Source: Tenacibaculum gallaicum
GTDB lineage: Bacteria > Bacteroidota > Bacteroidia > Flavobacteriales > Flavobacteriaceae
Length of the DNA: 64,000 nt
NCBI RefSeq assembly: GCF_003387615.1
Contig: NZ_QUNS01000005.1
Span: forward strand, 62,001-126,000
Reading direction: 5' to 3'
Shown: piece after piece, positions 8,348-17,600 of the stretch
Position numbering within the stretch: the stretch's first letter is position 1
How the letters are laid out: each line of letters starts with the position of its first letter
Program-made: the position numbers and the translations under genes
The notes under the pieces: model-generated
Told to the model about the DNA's origin: nothing
Seen by the model: only the letters and a program-made list of their open reading frames with translations
Databases searched by the model: none

Positions 8348-8737
8348 ATGAGAATTGACAAATATTTGTGGTGTATTCGCTTATTTAAAACCCGTAGTAT
8401 TGCCACTGATGCTTGTAAAAAGGGACATGTTAAAATAGAGGGTACTAACCTAAAACCATCAAAAGAAATATTTGGTAATGAAGAAATAATTATTCGAAAA
8501 AACCAAATCAATTATAAAATAAGGGTTTTAGACCTTCCTCCTAGTCGTGTAGGTGCTAAATTGGTTAATTTATACAGAAAAGATGTAACTCCTAAAGAAG
8601 AGTTTGAAAAAACGGAATTACTAAAGTATTCCAAAGATTACTATCGTAAAAAAGGGACGGGACGTCCTACTAAAAAAGATCGCCGTGATATTGACGATTA
8701 TTACGATGATTCTAATAAAAATGATGTTAATTTGTAA
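8348..8737 (+). CDS. S4-domain RNA-binding protein, Hsp15 (HslR) family
   Basis: 129 residues with an N-terminal S4 domain (MRIDKYLWCIRLFKTRSIATDACKKGHVKI) that matches the Hsp15/HslR pattern, followed by a basic tail (YYRKKGTGRPTKKDRRDIDDYYDD). Hsp15 proteins bind 50S subunits carrying nascent chain-tRNA and help recycle them after stress. The GRPTKKDRRD tail is the usual family ending. It has its own promoter-like element and is followed after about 30 bases by a phosphoribosyltransferase gene, with which it may be cotranscribed. Family assignment is firm; direct proof of the heat-shock role is not in the sequence. Confidence 0.9.
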   Translation: MRIDKYLWCIRLFKTRSIATDACKKGHVKIEGTNLKPSKEIFGNEEIIIRKNQINYKIRVLDLPPSRVGAKLVNLYRKDVTPKEEFEKTELLKYSKDYYRKKGTGRPTKKDRRDIDDYYDDSNKNDVNL

Positions 8738-8767
8738 TCCTAAAGTAAGTTTAAACCAGTGAATAAA

Positions 8768-9271
8768 ATGACAGACGTAAATAATATCATCTTAAATAAT
8801 ACTCAAGTTGAACAAAAAATTCGTCGAATAGCTTTTCAAATTTATGAAAGTAATAGTAACGAAACAGAAATTATTATTGCTGGTATTGCTGATAATGGGT
8901 ATTTTTTAGCAGAGAAAATTTCTACTGTCTTAAGTGAAGTTTCACCTATAAAAATAACTTTATGTAAGGTTTCAATAGACAAGAGAAACCCTATCAGCCC
9001 AATCACTACTTCTATTAATAATAAAGAGTACCAAAATAAAGCGTTAGTTTTAGTTGATGATGTTTTAAACTCAGGAACTACTTTAATATACGGTGTAAAG
9101 CATTTCTTAGAAGTTCCTTTAAAAAGATTTAAAACAGCGGTGTTAGTTAACAGAAATCATAAAAAATATCCTGTAAAAGCTGATTTTAAAGGTATTTCTC
9201 TATCCACTTCTATTAAAGAACATGTAGTTGTAGAATTTAAAACTAATGAAACAATAGCTTACTTAACCTAG
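8768..9271 (+). CDS. Phosphoribosyltransferase family protein
   Basis: About 167 residues from ATG 8768; a GTG three codons upstream is also possible. The type I PRTase signature, which binds 5-phosphoribosyl pyrophosphate, is ALVLVDDVLNSGTTL, and the flanking order resembles PyrR/Hpt-like cytoplasmic enzymes. Substrate base cannot be read from the hood region: it could be a PyrR-like regulator or a purine/pyrimidine salvage enzyme. The 3' end overlaps the convergent shikimate kinase gene by nine bases, and this pairing with aroK is familiar from flavobacteria. The family is certain; the precise function is open. Confidence 0.85.
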   Translation: MTDVNNIILNNTQVEQKIRRIAFQIYESNSNETEIIIAGIADNGYFLAEKISTVLSEVSPIKITLCKVSIDKRNPISPITTSINNKEYQNKALVLVDDVLNSGTTLIYGVKHFLEVPLKRFKTAVLVNRNHKKYPVKADFKGISLSTSIKEHVVVEFKTNETIAYLT

Positions 9272-9781
9272 TAACTCTTGTAGATCTCCTATTATTTCAT
9301 AAACACTTTTATTATCAACTACTAATTTATATGTTGCTTGATTATAAAAATAACTTCTCTCAAATAAATGTTTAGCAACAAATTCAGCTAATTCTTCTTT
9401 ATTTAAACGAGCTACTAGTGGACGTTGACTTTTTTCGTTCGTTAACCTGTCTACAATCGTATTTATACTTGTTTTTAAGTATACAGACTTCACATTTTTA
9501 AAGTTTAATAGCACATCCATATTTCCTGCGTAACAGGGAGTACCACCTCCCAGAGATAGTATAAAATCTTCTTTTTTTTCTAAAAGTTCTTTTAAAAATA
9601 CATGTTCCTGTTTTCTAAAATAAATTTCTCCTTTCAACTCAAAAATCTCAGAAACCGTTTTTCCTTCCCTTTTTTCTATATATTCATCTAAATCAATAAA
9701 CGGAATATGCTTCTTTTCTGCCAAAAACCGTCCAATTGTCGATTTACCGCTAGCCATATACCCTAATAATATAATTTTCAT
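9263..9781 (-). CDS. aroK: Shikimate kinase
   Basis: 172 residues, normal for AroK. It phosphorylates shikimate at the 3-OH using ATP, the fifth step towards chorismate. Seen: Walker A GYMASGKST (7-15), the shikimate-binding DLDEYIEKREGK segment, the GGGTPCY motif, and the lid region ENSQRP-like NEKSQRPLVARL with its Arg. Another shikimate-pathway gene, aroQ, is elsewhere in this window (42,205), so the pathway is dispersed. The tail overlaps the PRTase gene by nine bases on the opposite strand. Identification is secure. Confidence 0.95.
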   Translation of the reverse strand: MKIILLGYMASGKSTIGRFLAEKKHIPFIDLDEYIEKREGKTVSEIFELKGEIYFRKQEHVFLKELLEKKEDFILSLGGGTPCYAGNMDVLLNFKNVKSVYLKTSINTIVDRLTNEKSQRPLVARLNKEELAEFVAKHLFERSYFYNQATYKLVVDNKSVYEIIGDLQELLG

Positions 9782-9856
9782 AAACTAGTAATTAAGCAGT
9801 TACAAATATGGGTAAAAAATATTACAAAAAAGCTTTTCAGATTTAAAGAACAGTTG

Positions 9857-9864
9857 TATATTTG
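9857..9864 (+). promoter_or_regulatory. -7 promoter element of the tRNA-Lys/tRNA-Leu transcript
   Basis: TATATTTG matches TAnnTTTG and ends 24 bases before the mature 5' end of tRNA-Lys, leaving room for a short leader removed by RNase P. Confidence 0.6.
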
Positions 9865-9888
9865 CAACCGCTTTCACAAAGAAGCAAT

Positions 9889-9961
9889 GACCGGGTAGCT
9901 CAGTTGGTAGAGCATCTCCCTTTTAAGGAGAGGGTCCTGGGTTCGAGCCCCAGCCCGGTCA
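9889..9961 (+). tRNA. tRNA-Lys (anticodon TTT)
   Basis: A complete cloverleaf: acceptor stem GACCGGG/CCCGGTC, D arm GCTCAGTTGGTAGAGC, anticodon loop CTTTTAA with TTT at 9922-9924, T arm with GGTTCGAGCCC. The discriminator is A9961 and CCA is not encoded, so CCA addition by the nucleotidyltransferase (gene at 50,399) is needed. Confidence 0.97.
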
Positions 9962-9962
9962 C

Positions 9963-9990
9963 AAAAAGTTAAGCATATGCTTAACTTTTT
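9963..9990. terminator. Perfect 28-base palindrome between two tRNA genes
   Basis: The 14-base arm AAAAAGTTAAGCAT is followed directly by its exact complement, so the hairpin ends in a T run. It could end tRNA-Lys transcription or act as a processing hairpin within a dicistronic tRNA precursor. No separate -7 element is visible before tRNA-Leu, which favours at least partial read-through. Confidence 0.6.
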
Positions 9991-9998
9991 TAGTTTAT

Positions 9999-10084
9999 GC
10001 ACGTATGGCGGAATTGGTAGACGCGCAGGCTTGAGGGGCTTGTTTCCAACGGAAGTGCAGGTTCAAATCCTGTTACGTGCACCA
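9999..10084 (+). tRNA. tRNA-Leu (anticodon GAG)
   Basis: Acceptor GCACGTA/TACGTGC, D arm with GGAATTGGTAGAC, anticodon stem CAGGC/GCTTG with loop TTGAGGG giving GAG at 10033-10035, a long variable arm typical of class II tRNA, and T arm AGGTTCAAATCCT. CCA is encoded at 10082-10084, unlike the neighbouring tRNA-Lys. Confidence 0.96.
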
Positions 10085-10120
10085 AAAAAAGCACAATACA
10101 AAATGTATTGTGCTTTTTTA
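10085..10120 (+). terminator. Rho-independent terminator after tRNA-Leu
   Basis: A 10-bp stem GCACAATACA/TGTATTGTGC with loop AAA and a six-T tail follows the tRNA directly. The remaining 110 bases to the cytolysin-like gene show no further feature. Confidence 0.85.
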
Positions 10121-10230
10121 TTTCTGTAGAATTCAAAAAAATATAAGAACTGAATTCAAATAATCTAAATTTTATAAAAAAACAAAGAGACTAAAAAGCC
10201 TCCTTGTATTAAATCAAATAATTAATTTAT

Positions 10231-11949
10231 TTAGTTTAAAATGTATGTATCATAATCTAAATAACAAGTATCTCCTTGAACGATGGTTCTTACACCGTTC
10301 CACGTTTTGTTATGAAGACCATCTCCTACCGTATAATTATCTACATACGGATTGTGTCTTGTATAATCTTCCCATTTCTTTGAACTAAGATTATATTCAT
10401 ACTCATTATAAGCCTTTGCTCCATCTCTATAAACATAACATCCAGAGTCACACTCCCCTATTACAGAAACTATCCTAAAACGTTCACCTGCTTTTGCTTT
10501 TACCATAAAATCAATTACTTTTCCATCAGCTACACTTCTTTTTTGGTTAAACTTATAATAATCTAATCCTACATGATCTTCAATTCCGTATCCCCAGTAA
10601 ATTTTATTCCCTGTTAAATACCAAGTTCCTAATTCTTGATCATACTTTTCTACATAAAATCTACCAAAAAGCTCTCCTCCACTAGTTCCATGATCACTAC
10701 CATATAGTGCCACATTAGTTGGGTCTACTCTTATCTTATCATAATACACTAAATCACATTCTTTAATAGTATATTCTAAATTTGAACTTACTTTGAAAGG
10801 TCTATTATCATATGTATAATTTACTTTATAAGAAATAGGATATCCCGGATTATCAACTGATACTTCTGCTCCTTCTTTCAAAAAATCAACAACCCTATCT
10901 AAATTGTTAGCCATAGCTGCTAAAGATGATGCTATTCCAGAAGTAGCGTTTCCTCCTAATTGCTTTACTTTAACAGTAGATTCACTAAAAATTGATTTAT
11001 ATCTAGCTTCTAATTCTGCATTTACTTCTGTTCCTACTGATTTATAAGCAAAATTCAGTGCTGCTTCAACTTCTTTAGCACTACTACTAGATTCATAAAT
11101 TAACGTATATAATTTACCATAAGTTACTGACTCTATATACGAAGACGGGTTTTGTTGATCTTCACTTACCTCTAAATAGTCAGTAACATAAGGTTTTAAC
11201 CTCTCTGGGGAAACATTGTTATTTAACCAACTATTCTTTCCTATAATTCCTTCTTTAGGAGATACTGAAGCTGTAAAAAAACGTTGTTTCAAAGTAACTG
11301 CATATCTAGTTTTTTGGGTAGAGAAGTCTAACCCAAAACTACCTGACACATTTACACTAGGTCCAGAATATCCTGCATTTAAAGATAATTGAAATTGTTT
11401 TTCATCATGAATTCTTTGAATACTAATATCAAAACTAGCGGGAAAATTAGCTTCACTCTTATAGTAAGCATTTAAAATAGAATTTAAATTATCTTGAACT
11501 TTTCCTGGTGTTGGTTCTTCAATTGTTCTTGATGTAGAAGCAGATGTTCCTGACAACACATTTACTCTTACTTCTAAAGGATTCCTATCTTCTCCAAAAA
11601 TAGGTATAGACACTGGGGCACCTTCTTGTATAGATCTCGCAGCTACCAAATTACCAGGCCATAATAAAGAACTATTGGCATCTAGAATAAAGAAATCTGA
11701 ATCTGTTTGAGTAAATGATACTTCTTTATCTACACAATTCTCTTCTACAGCTACTCCTTTAGCTTTCGAGGAAGTGTTACCATACAGTTCACTAATATTT
11801 AAATTATGAATACCATCAGATGTATCTGGTGTTATAAATTGAGCTATCTGCTCTTTACTAGAATTTATTTCAGAATTATGTAATAAATCGTCTTTTTGAC
11901 ATGAAATAATTGAAAAAAGGGTTAATCCAAGTATTTTTAGATTTTTCAT
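10231..11949 (-). CDS. Cholesterol-dependent cytolysin-like lipoprotein (thiol-activated cytolysin family), predicted surface-exposed
   Basis: 572 residues. The lipobox FSIISC puts a lipid on Cys17; the next residues QKDD match the QKDDE-type lipoprotein export signal described in Capnocytophaga, so surface display is inferred. CDC fold markers appear in order: LWPGNLVAARSIQEG (96-110), the membrane-hairpin region about 203-229, VTYGKLYTLIYESS (275-288) with EVEAALNFA, QLGG (330-333), and NPGYPISYKVNYTYDN (367-382). The C-terminal part (about 395-572) is longer than a CDC domain 4 and lacks the Trp-rich undecapeptide; ECDSGCYVYRD (499-509) occupies the equivalent place. CDCs form large beta-barrel pores; this may be such a toxin, or a two-component CDC-like protein lacking its partner here. 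It is next to the tRNA pair, in opposite orientation. Confidence 0.85.
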   Translation of the reverse strand: MKNLKILGLTLFSIISCQKDDLLHNSEINSSKEQIAQFITPDTSDGIHNLNISELYGNTSSKAKGVAVEENCVDKEVSFTQTDSDFFILDANSSLLWPGNLVAARSIQEGAPVSIPIFGEDRNPLEVRVNVLSGTSASTSRTIEEPTPGKVQDNLNSILNAYYKSEANFPASFDISIQRIHDEKQFQLSLNAGYSGPSVNVSGSFGLDFSTQKTRYAVTLKQRFFTASVSPKEGIIGKNSWLNNNVSPERLKPYVTDYLEVSEDQQNPSSYIESVTYGKLYTLIYESSSSAKEVEAALNFAYKSVGTEVNAELEARYKSIFSESTVKVKQLGGNATSGIASSLAAMANNLDRVVDFLKEGAEVSVDNPGYPISYKVNYTYDNRPFKVSSNLEYTIKECDLVYYDKIRVDPTNVALYGSDHGTSGGELFGRFYVEKYDQELGTWYLTGNKIYWGYGIEDHVGLDYYKFNQKRSVADGKVIDFMVKAKAGERFRIVSVIGECDSGCYVYRDGAKAYNEYEYNLSSKKWEDYTRHNPYVDNYTVGDGLHNKTWNGVRTIVQGDTCYLDYDTYILN

Positions 11950-12172
11950 TTATTTATTTTTAAATTTAACATTGTACTAATTATGACCTCGAGGAGTAAT
12001 TAAACATCCTTAAATACATTTTCCCTACTTATTTATTTATTTTTTTTTATAATCACCACATACATCTATTGTTATTTTATGCTTTTACTAAGTAACAACA
12101 CACTTCTTTAAAGAACGATTAATTTCACAAAATATTAACGAGTGCAAAGCCTATTATTCTTATTTTCGCCTT

Positions 12173-12955
12173 ATGCAAAAACAATTATTATTCCTAATAG
12201 CCATAGTATTTAGTATATCTATTCAGGCGCAAGACAAATTAAAAGGACAAATAATAGACTCCGAATCTAAAAAACCTTTAAGTGCAGCTCATATACTAAA
12301 TCTTAATAGTGTTGTAGGTACTATTACAAATGAAAAAGGACTCTTTGACCTTGTAGCTCAAGCAAACGACACTGTATTAGTATCCTACTTAGGATATGCT
12401 TCTATTAAACTGAAAGTTACCAACGACCTTTTAAAAGGAAATGAAGTTGTTATATCTTTGGAAGAAAAACCTGAGGAGGTGAAAGAAGTTGTAATTAAGT
12501 CAACTGAATTGATAGGTGTTTTAGAAGTCGATGTAAAACAAGTTCCAAAAGATCGTTTTACTAGAATCCATATTAATGGATTACCACAAACGTATGAAGT
12601 TGGAAGGCCTCAAAAAATATCTTCCCCTATAGCTAAACTATTAAACCCTGTTGATTTGGTATATAACCTCTTTGGTAAAAAGCCTAAACAATTAAAAAAA
12701 CTTAAAAAACTTAAAAAAGAAGATGACTTGCGTAAAATGTTAGCAGGTAAATTCGATCGTGAGGTAATGATGGAATATTTAGAAATGGATAGAGCAGAAC
12801 TAAATAAATTATTATCAGACTGTAACTATTCAGAATACTTTATAAAAAAAGCTAGTGATTTGCAACTCATTGAAGCCGTTTTAAACTGCTACGAAAATTA
12901 TAAAACAGTGAAAAAAGGGAAAATAGAAAGAAATAGAATCCCTGATAAAAAGTAA
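12173..12955 (+). CDS. Carboxypeptidase-regulatory-like domain protein, exported
   Basis: 260 residues. A signal peptide (MQKQLLFLIAIVFSISIQA, then Q) precedes a CarboxypepD_reg-like beta-sandwich at about residues 22-100 (LKGQIIDSESKKPLSAAHIL, GTITNEKGLFDL, VLVSYLGYASIKL). This domain is the N-terminal part of many SusC-type receptors, but no plug or barrel follows. The second half is charged and helical, with a repetitive KQLKKLKKLKKEDD stretch, and has no enzyme motif. It is probably a periplasmic or outer-membrane-associated structural protein. TATTTTCG a few bases before the ATG is an imperfect -7 element. Family is clear, role unknown. Confidence 0.75.
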   Translation: MQKQLLFLIAIVFSISIQAQDKLKGQIIDSESKKPLSAAHILNLNSVVGTITNEKGLFDLVAQANDTVLVSYLGYASIKLKVTNDLLKGNEVVISLEEKPEEVKEVVIKSTELIGVLEVDVKQVPKDRFTRIHINGLPQTYEVGRPQKISSPIAKLLNPVDLVYNLFGKKPKQLKKLKKLKKEDDLRKMLAGKFDREVMMEYLEMDRAELNKLLSDCNYSEYFIKKASDLQLIEAVLNCYENYKTVKKGKIERNRIPDKK

Positions 12956-13034
12956 CTTTTTGTTAAAAAAGTAGGGTAAATGATATTTTATCTGTTATAT
13001 TGTTTGATAGATTAACAAAAAACTCCTTTAAATA

Positions 13035-14531
13035 ATGAGAAAAATTATATTACTATCTTTTATTTTTACAATTCTTTTAAGTTGCAGTAAAGATGATAAG
13101 ATAATACCTAAAGATGGGGCTGAACCAGTAGATGAAGTTAAACTAAACAATAAAGAAAATAACTTTGTGTGGAAAGCTATGAACTCATGGTACAATTGGC
13201 AAGAAGATGTTCCTAATTTAGTAGATAGTAAAGATGATAATACCAATAATTATTATACTTACTTAAATTCATACGGTACCCCTAATGATTTATTTGAAAG
13301 CTTACTATACCAATACGGAGAGGTAGATAAATTCTCTTGGTTTATTGAAGATTATATTGAGCAAGAAAAGGCTTTTCAAGGTACAAGCACTAGTTTTGGG
13401 TTTAGACCAGTATCTGTAAAAGTTAGTGAAACCACTATTATCTTATTAGTTACTAAAGTATCAGAAAACTCTCCTGCTTCTGAAAAAGGATTAAAGAGAG
13501 GTGATATTATAATTGGAATTGACGGCCAAAAATTTACTGCTGATAATTTTAATACAGTTGTAAAAAACTACTCTAATAATACAGTCGAATTTATTCTTGG
13601 AGAAAGTGACGGAGTTACTGAGAAGTCAAAAGTATCACTAACTAAAAGAGAAGTTAATGATAACGCTATACAATTAGCAAAAGTTTTTAATGATATTAAT
13701 GGTAAAAAAGTTGGGTATTTAGTATACAATGGTTTTAGATCTTCTTATGATAAAGAACTTAATAATGCTTTTGCAGATTTTAAAGCAGAAGGAATACAAG
13801 AATTAATATTAGACTTCAGATATAATGGAGGTGGTTCTGTATTGACTTGTGGATATTTAGCTAGCATGATTTACGGTGAAGGAACTGCAGAGCAAGATGT
13901 TTTTGCGAAAACTGTTTATAATAAAAAACATACTGACAGAGGCTTTACATTACCTTTTTTAAATGGTATTTTTCAGTATGACTCTGATGGAAATTACTTA
14001 CAGGGTCAAGACATTCCTTTAAATAGACTTACAGGACTTTCAAAAATTTACGTAATTACTTCTAGTAGTACAGCGTCAGCTAGTGAAATGATAATTAACG
14101 GGCTAAGGCCTTATATTGATGTAATAACCGTTGGTAAAACTACTTATGGTAAAAATGTTGGTTCAATCACATTATACGACTCTCCTACTACAGATTACAC
14201 AGATAAAAGTAAAGCTACTACTACTCACAAAATGGCTATGCAACCTATTACTTTTCAAATATTCAACAAACAAAATCAAAGTGATTATGTAAATGGTTTT
14301 TCTGCCAATATAGAAGTTAATGAGTTTTCTAGCTGGAATAACTTCTTACCTTTTGGAAATGAAAACGAAATTTTACTAAAAACTATTTTAGATAACATAA
14401 AAGGTGTAGCTTCAAAACCTCAGAGACCTTCTAATATACAGGTAATAGATAACTTACAAGAAAATCGTTTTGAACAAGAAATGTATTATGAAAGTGATTT
14501 TTTAAAAAATATTAATCATCTTAACTTTTAA
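13035..14531 (+). CDS. S41 family peptidase lipoprotein
   Basis: 498 residues. The lipobox LLSC predicts lipidation at Cys17, and SKDD right after it fits the Bacteroidota surface-lipoprotein export signal K-(D/E)2. A PDZ-like domain lies at about 125-205 (SENSPASEKGLKRGDIIIGIDG), followed by the S41 core: DFRYNGGG, then the catalytic Ser348 in STASASE and Lys373 in YGKNVGS, with the 25-residue Ser-Lys spacing seen in tail-specific proteases. It should be an extracytoplasmic protease cutting C-terminal tails or loose peptides. A shared terminator follows. The substrate is unknown; the family is certain. Confidence 0.9.
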   Translation: MRKIILLSFIFTILLSCSKDDKIIPKDGAEPVDEVKLNNKENNFVWKAMNSWYNWQEDVPNLVDSKDDNTNNYYTYLNSYGTPNDLFESLLYQYGEVDKFSWFIEDYIEQEKAFQGTSTSFGFRPVSVKVSETTIILLVTKVSENSPASEKGLKRGDIIIGIDGQKFTADNFNTVVKNYSNNTVEFILGESDGVTEKSKVSLTKREVNDNAIQLAKVFNDINGKKVGYLVYNGFRSSYDKELNNAFADFKAEGIQELILDFRYNGGGSVLTCGYLASMIYGEGTAEQDVFAKTVYNKKHTDRGFTLPFLNGIFQYDSDGNYLQGQDIPLNRLTGLSKIYVITSSSTASASEMIINGLRPYIDVITVGKTTYGKNVGSITLYDSPTTDYTDKSKATTTHKMAMQPITFQIFNKQNQSDYVNGFSANIEVNEFSSWNNFLPFGNENEILLKTILDNIKGVASKPQRPSNIQVIDNLQENRFEQEMYYESDFLKNINHLNF

Positions 14532-14534
14532 ACG

Positions 14535-14566
14535 AAAAAAGCAGCAAAATTTTGCTGCTTTTTTTA
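14535..14566. terminator. Terminator of the S41 peptidase gene
   Basis: A palindromic stem AAAAAGCAGCAAAA/TTTTGCTGCTTTTT ends in a T run, 4 bases past the stop codon. Confidence 0.85.
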
Positions 14567-14632
14567 TGCTTATATTTCATGCAAAAGAACTAAATTTACA
14601 CCTTTCAAAAACACACACAAACACAACTAATA

Positions 14633-17600
14633 ATGATTCATTTCTTTGGAAACGTAAACAGCAAGGTTTTTGCTGTTCAAACAATAGAAGAATTAACATC
14701 TGAAACAATTTCGAAGTTAACTTGGTTATTTGGCAACCAACCGAAAATAAATGCGGCGTCTCTTGACGCCTTTTTTGTTGGTCCAAGAGCAGCAATGATT
14801 ACTCCATGGAGTACCAACGCTGTAGAAATCACTCAAAATATGGGAATTTCTGGAATTATCAGAATTGAAGAGTTTGAAGCGGTAGCTGATGATTTTTCTA
14901 ATTTTGACCCGATGATTTCTCAAAAATTCAATGGTTTACATCAAGAAACATTTACTATTGACGTTCAACCAGAACCTATTTTAGAAATTGATGACATCGC
15001 AGCTTATAACGAGCAGGAAGGTTTAGCCTTAAACGATGAAGAAGTTACCTATTTAGAAAAAGTAGCTACTAAAATTGGCAGAAAACTAACAGATTCTGAA
15101 GTATTTGGTTTCTCTCAGGTAAATTCAGAACATTGTCGTCATAAGATTTTTAATGGAACCTTTGTTATTGATGGAGAGGAAATGCCTACATCTTTATTTA
15201 AATTAATTAAAGAAACATCTAAGAAAAATTCAAACGATATAGTTTCTGCTTATAAAGATAATGTAGCTTTTGTTAAAGGTCCAAAAGTAGAGCAATTTGC
15301 CCCAAAAAGTGCTGATAAACCTGATTACTACCAAACAAAAGAATTTGAATCTGTTATTTCATTAAAAGCTGAGACACACAACTTCCCTACTACTGTAGAA
15401 CCTTTTAATGGTGCTGCAACAGGTTCAGGAGGTGAAATTCGTGATAGATTAGCTGGCGGAAAAGGTTCATTGCCATTAGCTGGAACTGCTGTTTATATGA
15501 CTTCATATTCTCGTTTAGAAGAGAATCGTCCTTGGGAAAAAGGAATGGAAGAGCGTAAATGGTTATACCAAACACCAATGGATATCTTAATCAAAGCTTC
15601 TAATGGAGCCTCTGATTTTGGTAATAAATTTGGGCAACCTTTAATCTGTGGTTCTGTCTTAACTTTTGAACACGAAGAAGATGCTCGCAAACTTGGTTTC
15701 GATAAAGTAATAATGCAAGCAGGTGGTATTGGATATGGCAAAAAAGAACAAGCTTTAAAAGATACTCCTAAAGAAGGAGATAAAATAGTAATTCTTGGAG
15801 GTGAAAACTACCGTATTGGTATGGGAGGAGCTGCGGTTTCTTCTGCTGATACTGGAGAATTTTCTTCAGGAATCGAATTAAATGCAGTTCAGCGTTCTAA
15901 TCCTGAAATGCAAAAACGTGCAGCCAATGCTGTTCGTGGTATGGTAGAGAGTGATGAAAACTATATTGTTTCAATTCACGATCACGGAGCTGGTGGACAC
16001 TTAAACTGTTTATCTGAATTAGTGGAAGACACAGGTGGAAACATCGATTTAGATAAATTACCAGTAGGTGACCCTACGCTATCTGATAAAGAAATTATCG
16101 GTAATGAATCACAAGAACGTATGGGATTGGTAATTGCTGAGAAGCACATCGAAACCCTAAATAAAATAGCTGAACGTGAGCGTTCACCAATGTACACTGT
16201 TGGTGATGTTACAGGTAATCATCGTTTTACTTTCGAATCTAAAACCAATGGAAACAAACCAATGGATTTAGCTTTAGAAGATATGTTTGGTAGTTCTCCT
16301 AAAACAATTATGACTGATAAAACAGTTTATAGAAACTACGCTGACGTAAATTATTCAAAAGAAAATTTTACCAATTATTTAGAACAAGTATTACAGTTAG
16401 AGGCAGTTGCTTGTAAAGATTGGTTAACCAATAAAGTTGACCGTTGTGTTGGTGGAAAAGTAGCGAAGCAACAATGTGTTGGTTCTTTACAAATTCCATT
16501 AAACAATGTTGGTGTAATGGCGTTAGATTATAAAGGTAAAGAAGGAATTGCTACTACAATTGGGCACTCTCCTATTTCTGGATTAATTAATCCAGAAGCT
16601 GGAAGTAAAAACTCAATTGCTGAAGCTTTAACAAATATTGTATGGGCTCCTTTAAAAGATGGTTTACAATCGGTTTCATTATCAGCAAACTGGATGTGGC
16701 CTTGTAAAAATGAAGGAGAAGATGCTCGTTTATACAAAGCTGTAAAAGCTATTTCTGAGTTTTCTATTGATTTAGGAATCAATGTTCCAACAGGAAAAGA
16801 TTCATTATCAATGAAACAGAAATATCCAAATGAAGAAGTTATTTCTCCAGGAACTGTAGTAATTTCTGCAGCGGCTAACTGTAACGATATTACAAAAGTA
16901 GTAGAACCTGTTTTACAACCAAATAAAGGAAACATCTATTACATCAACTTATCTCAGGATGATTTTAAATTAGGCGGAAGTTCTTTTGCGCAAATAGTAA
17001 ACAAAATAGGAAACTCTACTCCTACTATTACTGACAACGACTTCTTTAAAGCTGCTTTTGATGTAATTCAAAACTTAATTAAAGAGGGAAAAATTGTTTC
17101 AGGTCACGATGTTGCTTCTGGAGGACTTATTACTACCTTATTAGAATTATGTTTTGCTAATGTAAACATAGGTGCAAACCTAGATTTATCAAGCTTAGAT
17201 GAAGCAGACAGTATTCAATTATTATTTGCCGAAAACTCAGGAATTGTATTCCAAGCTATAGATAATTCAGTAGAGCAAGTTTTAACTGATAATAATATTG
17301 AATTCTTTACTATCGGTTCTGTAACAGAATCTGATCGATTAAATATTAAAAATGGTTCAGATGTTTTTGCTTTATCTATTTCTGAATTAAGAGATACTTG
17401 GTACAAAACATCATACTTATTAGATCAAAAGCAAACGGCGAACGATTTAGCTAAAGATCGTTTTGATAATTATAAAAATCAGCCATTAAAATATACATTC
17501 CCAACTCACTTTACAGGAAAATTAGCTGATACAGTTGGAGTTGTAACCAATAGACCAAAAGCTGCTATCATTCGTGAAAAGGGTTCTAACTCAGAGCGTG

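Noticed and set aside
9999..10231. tRNA-Leu as integration site of a genomic island carrying the cytolysin-like gene
   Set aside because: I saw no copy of the tRNA 3' end further along, and no integrase; the tRNA is followed by a normal terminator.
16528..16935. 135-codon minus-strand frame inside purL
   Set aside because: It is an antisense shadow of the conserved purL coding sequence, with no family features of its own.
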